NCBI GenBank assembly: GCA_009379955.1
Contig: WHST01000002.1
Coordinates: 61,516 to 125,515 of the forward strand
Direction of reading: 5' to 3'
Length of the DNA stretch: 64,000 nt
Origin: Streptosporangiales bacterium
GTDB lineage: Bacteria > Actinomycetota > Actinomycetes > Streptosporangiales > WHST01
The notes beneath the pieces were generated by a model that was not told the DNA's origin, ran no database searches, and saw only the letters and a list, made by a program, of their open reading frames with translations. Below, in pieces: positions 60,604 through 64,000 of the stretch (its first letter is position 1; each line of letters begins with the position of its first letter). Made by a program: the position numbers and the translations under genes.

Positions 60604-61449
60604 CTATTTCAGACCGGACGTCTTGACCGACTCGATGATCTGGCGCTGGAAGACGAAGAACAGCAGGAGCGTCGGCATCGCGGCGACGGTCGCGGCGGCC
60701 AGCACGTAGTTGTAGTCGGCGTCGTACTGCTGGAAGAAGCTCGCGATGCCGACCTGGACGACGGTGAGGTCCTGGTCGGCCGTGATGGTGAGCGGCCAGA
60801 GGAACGCGTTCCAGTTGGCGAGGAAGAACAGCACTGCGAGCGCCGCGAGCACCGGCCGGCTGAGCGGCAGGATGACGCTCCAGTAGATCCGCCAGTATCC
60901 GGCACCGTCGACGATCGCCGCCTCCTCCAGGTCGCGCGGGATCGACACGTAGAACTGGCGGAGCAGGAAGATGCCGAACGCGCTGAACAGCGGCGGGATG
61001 ATGAGGCCCGCGTACGAGTCGAGCAGGTGCAGCTCGCGGGCGACGAGGAACAGCGGAACGATCACCGCCGGCACCGTGATGAGCAGCGTGGAGAAGATCG
61101 CGACGAAGACGCCCTCGCGGCCGGGGAAGCGCAGCCGTGCCAGGGCGTACGCCGCCATCGAGTGGAACCACAGTGCGACGACCGTCACCGTCGCGGAGAT
61201 GAAGAGGCTGTTGAGCAGATAGCGCAGGAACGGCACCTGGGTAAAGACGTAGACGAAGTTGTCGAACGTCGCCTCGCTGGGCAGGAGGTTCGGGCCGAGG
61301 ACCTCGGCGCCGGGCTTGAGTGAGCCGAGCGCCATCCAGACGAGCGGGAAGACAGTGAAGACGGAGAGGATCAACGCGAGCAGGAACCACCACGCCCGGC
61401 TGACCCGCTGCGGCGCGTCGATGGACCGCACGCCAGCTCTAGTCGGCAT
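60604..61449 (-). CDS. Carbohydrate ABC transporter permease (MalG-type)
   Basis: A 281-residue inner-membrane permease with six helices and the cytoplasmic EAA loop DLEEAAIVDGAGYWRIYWSVILPLSRP that docks on the ATPase. N-terminal basic stretch and FPLVWMALGSLKPGAEVL are typical of MalG/LacG-type subunits. It starts 11 bases after the stop of the companion permease. No ATPase gene is in the operon; such systems often share an MsiK-type ATPase, which is inference. Confidence 0.93.
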   Translation of the reverse strand: MPTRAGVRSIDAPQRVSRAWWFLLALILSVFTVFPLVWMALGSLKPGAEVLGPNLLPSEATFDNFVYVFTQVPFLRYLLNSLFISATVTVVALWFHSMAAYALARLRFPGREGVFVAIFSTLLITVPAVIVPLFLVARELHLLDSYAGLIIPPLFSAFGIFLLRQFYVSIPRDLEEAAIVDGAGYWRIYWSVILPLSRPVLAALAVLFFLANWNAFLWPLTITADQDLTVVQVGIASFFQQYDADYNYVLAAATVAAMPTLLLFFVFQRQIIESVKTSGLK

Positions 61450-61460
61450 AGGAGACAGTT

Positions 61461-62387
61461 CTAGTCTGCATAGGAAAATCGGCCTCCCTGGGTGACCCGG
61501 AAGATGACCACCGAGAGCGCCAGCATGGCGAGCACGAGGAACGAGCTCATCGCCGCCGCGTAGCCGAACTCCCCGAACACGAACGCCTGCTGGAAGATGT
61601 AGATGATGACGACGGTGGTGGCGTTGGCCGGACCGCCGTTGGTCAGGATGTAGATCAGGTCGAACCCGCCGGTGATCGCGGCGATGACCGACGTCAGCAG
61701 TACGAAGAAACTCGTCGGCTTGAGCAGCGGCCAGGTGACGTCGCGGAACGCCTGCCACGGTCCCGCGCCGTCGATGCGTGCGGCCTCGTAGTACTCGCGC
61801 GGGATGTCCTGCAGCCCGGCGAGGAAGATGATCATGTAATAGCCCATCTGGTACCACACGCTGATCGCGATCACGCTCGCCAGCGCGAACGTCGGGTCGC
61901 CGAGCCACGACGGCGCGATCCCGAGGGGTTCGACCAGCCGGCTGAGGATGCCGACCTTGTCCGTGAGGACGAACTGCCAGACGAGTCCGACGACGACCAG
62001 GCTCACGACGTACGGCACGAAGAACGCGCTGCGGAACAAGCCGACGAGCGGGAAGCGCTGCTTCACCAGCAGGGCGAGGAGCAGCGCCGCGACGAACAGC
62101 ACCGGCGTGAGGACACCCAGGTAGATCGCGGTGCGGCCCAGGCTGCCGAGGAACTGCGGGTCGCCGAACATGCGGCGGAAGTTCGCGAGGCCGATGAACT
62201 CGTACTCGCCGAAACCGCTGATCCGGAAGAAGCCGAGCACGAACGTGAGCAGCATCGGCACGGCGAGGAACACCGTGAGCCCGGCGACGTCGGGCGCGAG
62301 GAACCCGACGGCCGCCCGGATCTCCCTGCGCTCGCGCTCGTTCCTGCGCCTCCGTGTGCGCGGCGCGGACATCGTCCCGGCAGTCAT
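61461..62387 (-). CDS. Carbohydrate ABC transporter permease (MalF-type)
   Basis: A 308-residue permease with six helices and the EAA loop REYYEAARIDGAGPWQAFRDVTWPLLKP. The N-terminus is basic (RTRRRRNERERREIRAAVGFLAPDVAGLTVFLAVPMLLTF). ATG at 62387 overlaps the stop of the binding-protein gene (ATGA), so the three genes are translated as a unit. Partner of the MalG-type permease. Confidence 0.93.
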   Translation of the reverse strand: MTAGTMSAPRTRRRRNERERREIRAAVGFLAPDVAGLTVFLAVPMLLTFVLGFFRISGFGEYEFIGLANFRRMFGDPQFLGSLGRTAIYLGVLTPVLFVAALLLALLVKQRFPLVGLFRSAFFVPYVVSLVVVGLVWQFVLTDKVGILSRLVEPLGIAPSWLGDPTFALASVIAISVWYQMGYYMIIFLAGLQDIPREYYEAARIDGAGPWQAFRDVTWPLLKPTSFFVLLTSVIAAITGGFDLIYILTNGGPANATTVVIIYIFQQAFVFGEFGYAAAMSSFLVLAMLALSVVIFRVTQGGRFSYAD

Positions 62388-63745
62388 AGCATCCGCGGCC
62401 CTTCGTACGTCTCGAGGTAGGCGTCGACCGCCTGGCGCGCGGTCTCCGCGGCCTGCCGGGGGTCGGCGCCGGCGAGCTGCGTCGCCTGGATGGCGTCGGA
62501 GATCGCCTTGTAGATCACCGGCGGGTAGCGCGGCTCGGCGCGGCCGCCGGGAAAGATGTCGTCCTTGAACGCCTTCATCGCCTCGCCCTTGTAGCCGCCG
62601 CGCTCGGTGGCGAGACGCAGCACCGACTTGCGCGGCGCGATGTCGGTCTTCGCGCCGACGCACCAGTCGGTGACCCGCTTGACGGTGTGGTCCTCCATCG
62701 AGCCGAGGGCGTACGCGCAGAACTCCGCCGCGGTCTCGGGATCGCGGCCGCGCGCGTTGGCGACGAAGGCCCAGCCGCCGAGGTCGGTGGTGTACTCGCC
62801 ACCCTCGGGCACCGGCGCCTTGAAGACGCCGTAGTCGAAGTCCGGCTCGTTGTCGCGGAACGACGCGACGTTCCAGATGCCGGAGTGCCACATCGCGGCG
62901 AGCCCCTGGGTGAGCCCCGCGATCAGGTCCCCGCCCGCGGGGAGCGTGCGTGGCGACACCCCCGTCCGCACGCTGTCGTGCCACAGGGTGAGTGCGCGGA
63001 CCACGCCGTCGCCGTCGAGGGTCGACCGCGTCTGGTCGGCGTTGAGAACCTTGCCCCCGGCCTGCCACATCCACGGGTAGAACGTGAAGTTCTGGTAGTA
63101 GCCGGGGACGGTCTCGAGGACCAGCCCCGACTGCTGCCCGGTGGTGAGCTTCTCCGCGACGCCGAGCAGGTCGTCCCACGTCTTCGGGATGTCGCCCTCG
63201 GACAAGCCCGCCTTCTCCCACGCGGGCCTGCTGTAGAACATCGCGAGCGGCTCGACCTCCATGGGCAGGGCGTAGATGCGGCCGTCGACCGACCTCGTGG
63301 TGAGGGTGTCGGGGAAGTAGTCGGCCTGCGCCTCCGCGGACAGGTGCGGTGTGAGGTCCTGCAGCACGCCGCCGTTGTAGTAGCGCAGGAAGTCGCCGGG
63401 GCTGATCAGGAAGATGTCGGGACCGTCCTCGGCGGCGAACGCCGTCGGCAGCTTCGTGCCGTTGAGGTAGGCGGTGCCCTGGATGAACACGAGCCTGACC
63501 TTGACGTCGTGCTCGTCGTTCCACTGCTCGACCAGGCGCTCGAACCACTTGCTCTGCTTCAGCAGCGTCGGGTCGTCCTGGGTGACCGGCGCGTAGAACT
63601 GCCAGAAGGTGAGCGTCTTGTCGGCACGCGTCCCGCAGCCGGTGAGCAGGGTGGGGCCCGCCACCGCGGCCGCGGCCGCGCCGGCCGCGAGGCCGAGGAA
63701 ACGGCGCCGGCCGAGCAGATCCGTCCCCCGGGGGTGGTTCGCCAT
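62384..63745 (-). CDS. Sugar ABC transporter substrate-binding lipoprotein, Tat-type signal
   Basis: A 453-residue extracellular solute-binding protein of family 1. The signal MANHPRGTDLLGRRRFLGLA has a twin-arginine RRRFLGL and ends in a lipobox LLTGC, so it is probably exported folded by Tat and lipid-anchored. The mature part shows DGPDIFLISPGDFLRYYNGG, YALPMEVEPLAMFYSRPAWEKAGL.., IPKTWDDLLGVAEKL and WHSGIWNVASF, typical of oligosaccharide binders. First gene of the operon; the sugar is not identifiable. Confidence 0.94.
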   Translation of the reverse strand: MANHPRGTDLLGRRRFLGLAAGAAAAAVAGPTLLTGCGTRADKTLTFWQFYAPVTQDDPTLLKQSKWFERLVEQWNDEHDVKVRLVFIQGTAYLNGTKLPTAFAAEDGPDIFLISPGDFLRYYNGGVLQDLTPHLSAEAQADYFPDTLTTRSVDGRIYALPMEVEPLAMFYSRPAWEKAGLSEGDIPKTWDDLLGVAEKLTTGQQSGLVLETVPGYYQNFTFYPWMWQAGGKVLNADQTRSTLDGDGVVRALTLWHDSVRTGVSPRTLPAGGDLIAGLTQGLAAMWHSGIWNVASFRDNEPDFDYGVFKAPVPEGGEYTTDLGGWAFVANARGRDPETAAEFCAYALGSMEDHTVKRVTDWCVGAKTDIAPRKSVLRLATERGGYKGEAMKAFKDDIFPGGRAEPRYPPVIYKAISDAIQATQLAGADPRQAAETARQAVDAYLETYEGPRML

Positions 63746-63903
63746 CGAGACCTCAGTAATCGATTTCTGCGGTTGAGGTGTGACCCTAGGGCGGGCGTCC
63801 ACCGGGGTCAAGGCCCGGTCAAGCCACCGCCACGATGGGTGTGCACGGACGGCGTCGCGCCACCCGCGGGCGCCCTCCACCGGGAGAGGAATACCGTCGA
63901 GGA

Positions 63904-64000
63904 GTGACCGCGCGTACCTCCACCGACGAGCAGGGCGCGCGGTCGATCGGCACCGCGGTCGCGATGGTCCTGGGCGGCTCGCTCTCGGTGCAGTTCGGTG
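63904..64000 (+). CDS. EamA/DMT-family transporter (5' end only)
   Basis: Only the first 32 codons are inside the window: VTARTSTDEQGARSIGTAVA and then MVLGGSLSVQFG. The latter resembles the first helix of RhtA/EamA-type exporters in actinobacteria (ALVLGGALSVQFGAA). TACCGT at 63892-63897 lies six bases before the GTG, with no spaced ribosome-binding site, so the transcript may be leaderless. It is divergent from the sugar importer. Confidence 0.6.
   Translation, partial: MTARTSTDEQGARSIGTAVAMVLGGSLSVQFG

Noticed and set aside
61435..61475. CTATGCnGACTAGA occurring twice at the junction of the two permease genes
   Set aside because: It is a short direct repeat that follows from the end of one coding region and the start of the next (SYAD-stop and MPTRA). 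No sign of function.

Overview
The window is GC-rich (about 70% by eye), codes densely on both strands and starts many genes with GTG or TTG. It carries the mtrA-mtrB-lpqB two-component locus, comF, the long form of hpf, secA with a C-terminal zinc motif, an LpqB-type lipoprotein and a 180-kDa-class NAD-glutamate dehydrogenase. Together these indicate a member of the Actinomycetota. I cannot fix the genus from sequence alone. No rRNA, tRNA, CRISPR array, transposase or phage gene is visible.

Layout. 1-10 kb is an RDD / SpoIIM / DUF58 / MoxR / DUF4350 / DUF4129 / membrane-protein cluster, the arrangement also known around Rv3690-Rv3695 of M. tuberculosis. Here it is split by a cassette with a shortened glutathionyl-hydroquinone-reductase-like gene, two small membrane proteins and a sulfotransferase that lacks a canonical start codon. 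10-14.4 kb is mtrA-mtrB-lpqB. 14.4-21.4 kb is an insertion between lpqB and comF: a LAL-family regulator divergent from SnoaL-like, SDR, SGNH-hydrolase and GH89-like genes, the last frameshifted. 21.6-24 kb holds comF, hpf and a NarL-type response regulator. 24-31.4 kb is accessory: a DHA2 exporter with a divergent TetR regulator and a clear operator, an M20 peptidase, a CynX-type transporter, and a YcaQ-type glycosylase next to an MBL-fold hydrolase. secA follows at 31.7-34.5 kb.

34.5-43 kb holds an Rv3235-like gene, a LysM membrane protein, an orphan SAF (CpaB-like) plus TadZ/CpaE-like pair with a divergent HTH protein, an SIS-domain protein, a WS/DGAT-like acyltransferase, a patatin and a DUF6912 protein. 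43.0-43.4 kb is non-coding and packed with palindromes. A methyltransferase and hrpA follow. 48.3-58.4 kb is metabolic: a 2-hydroxyacid dehydrogenase, pruA (P5C to glutamate), tryptophan 2,3-dioxygenase, NAD-glutamate dehydrogenase and ammonia-dependent nadE. This set links proline, tryptophan and glutamate breakdown to NAD supply. 58.7-60.5 kb has two tandem genes, a long one with a Trp-Ser-Gly motif and a short helical one, resembling secretion substrates. 60.6-63.7 kb is a sugar ABC importer with a Tat-type lipoprotein, and the window ends in the first codons of an EamA-type transporter.

Two themes run through the window. Several families of near-perfect palindromes sit at gene ends, and three of them contain the stop codon of the gene before them. 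Many genes also show a TANNNT box 6-7 bases before the start codon, the layout of leaderless transcripts.
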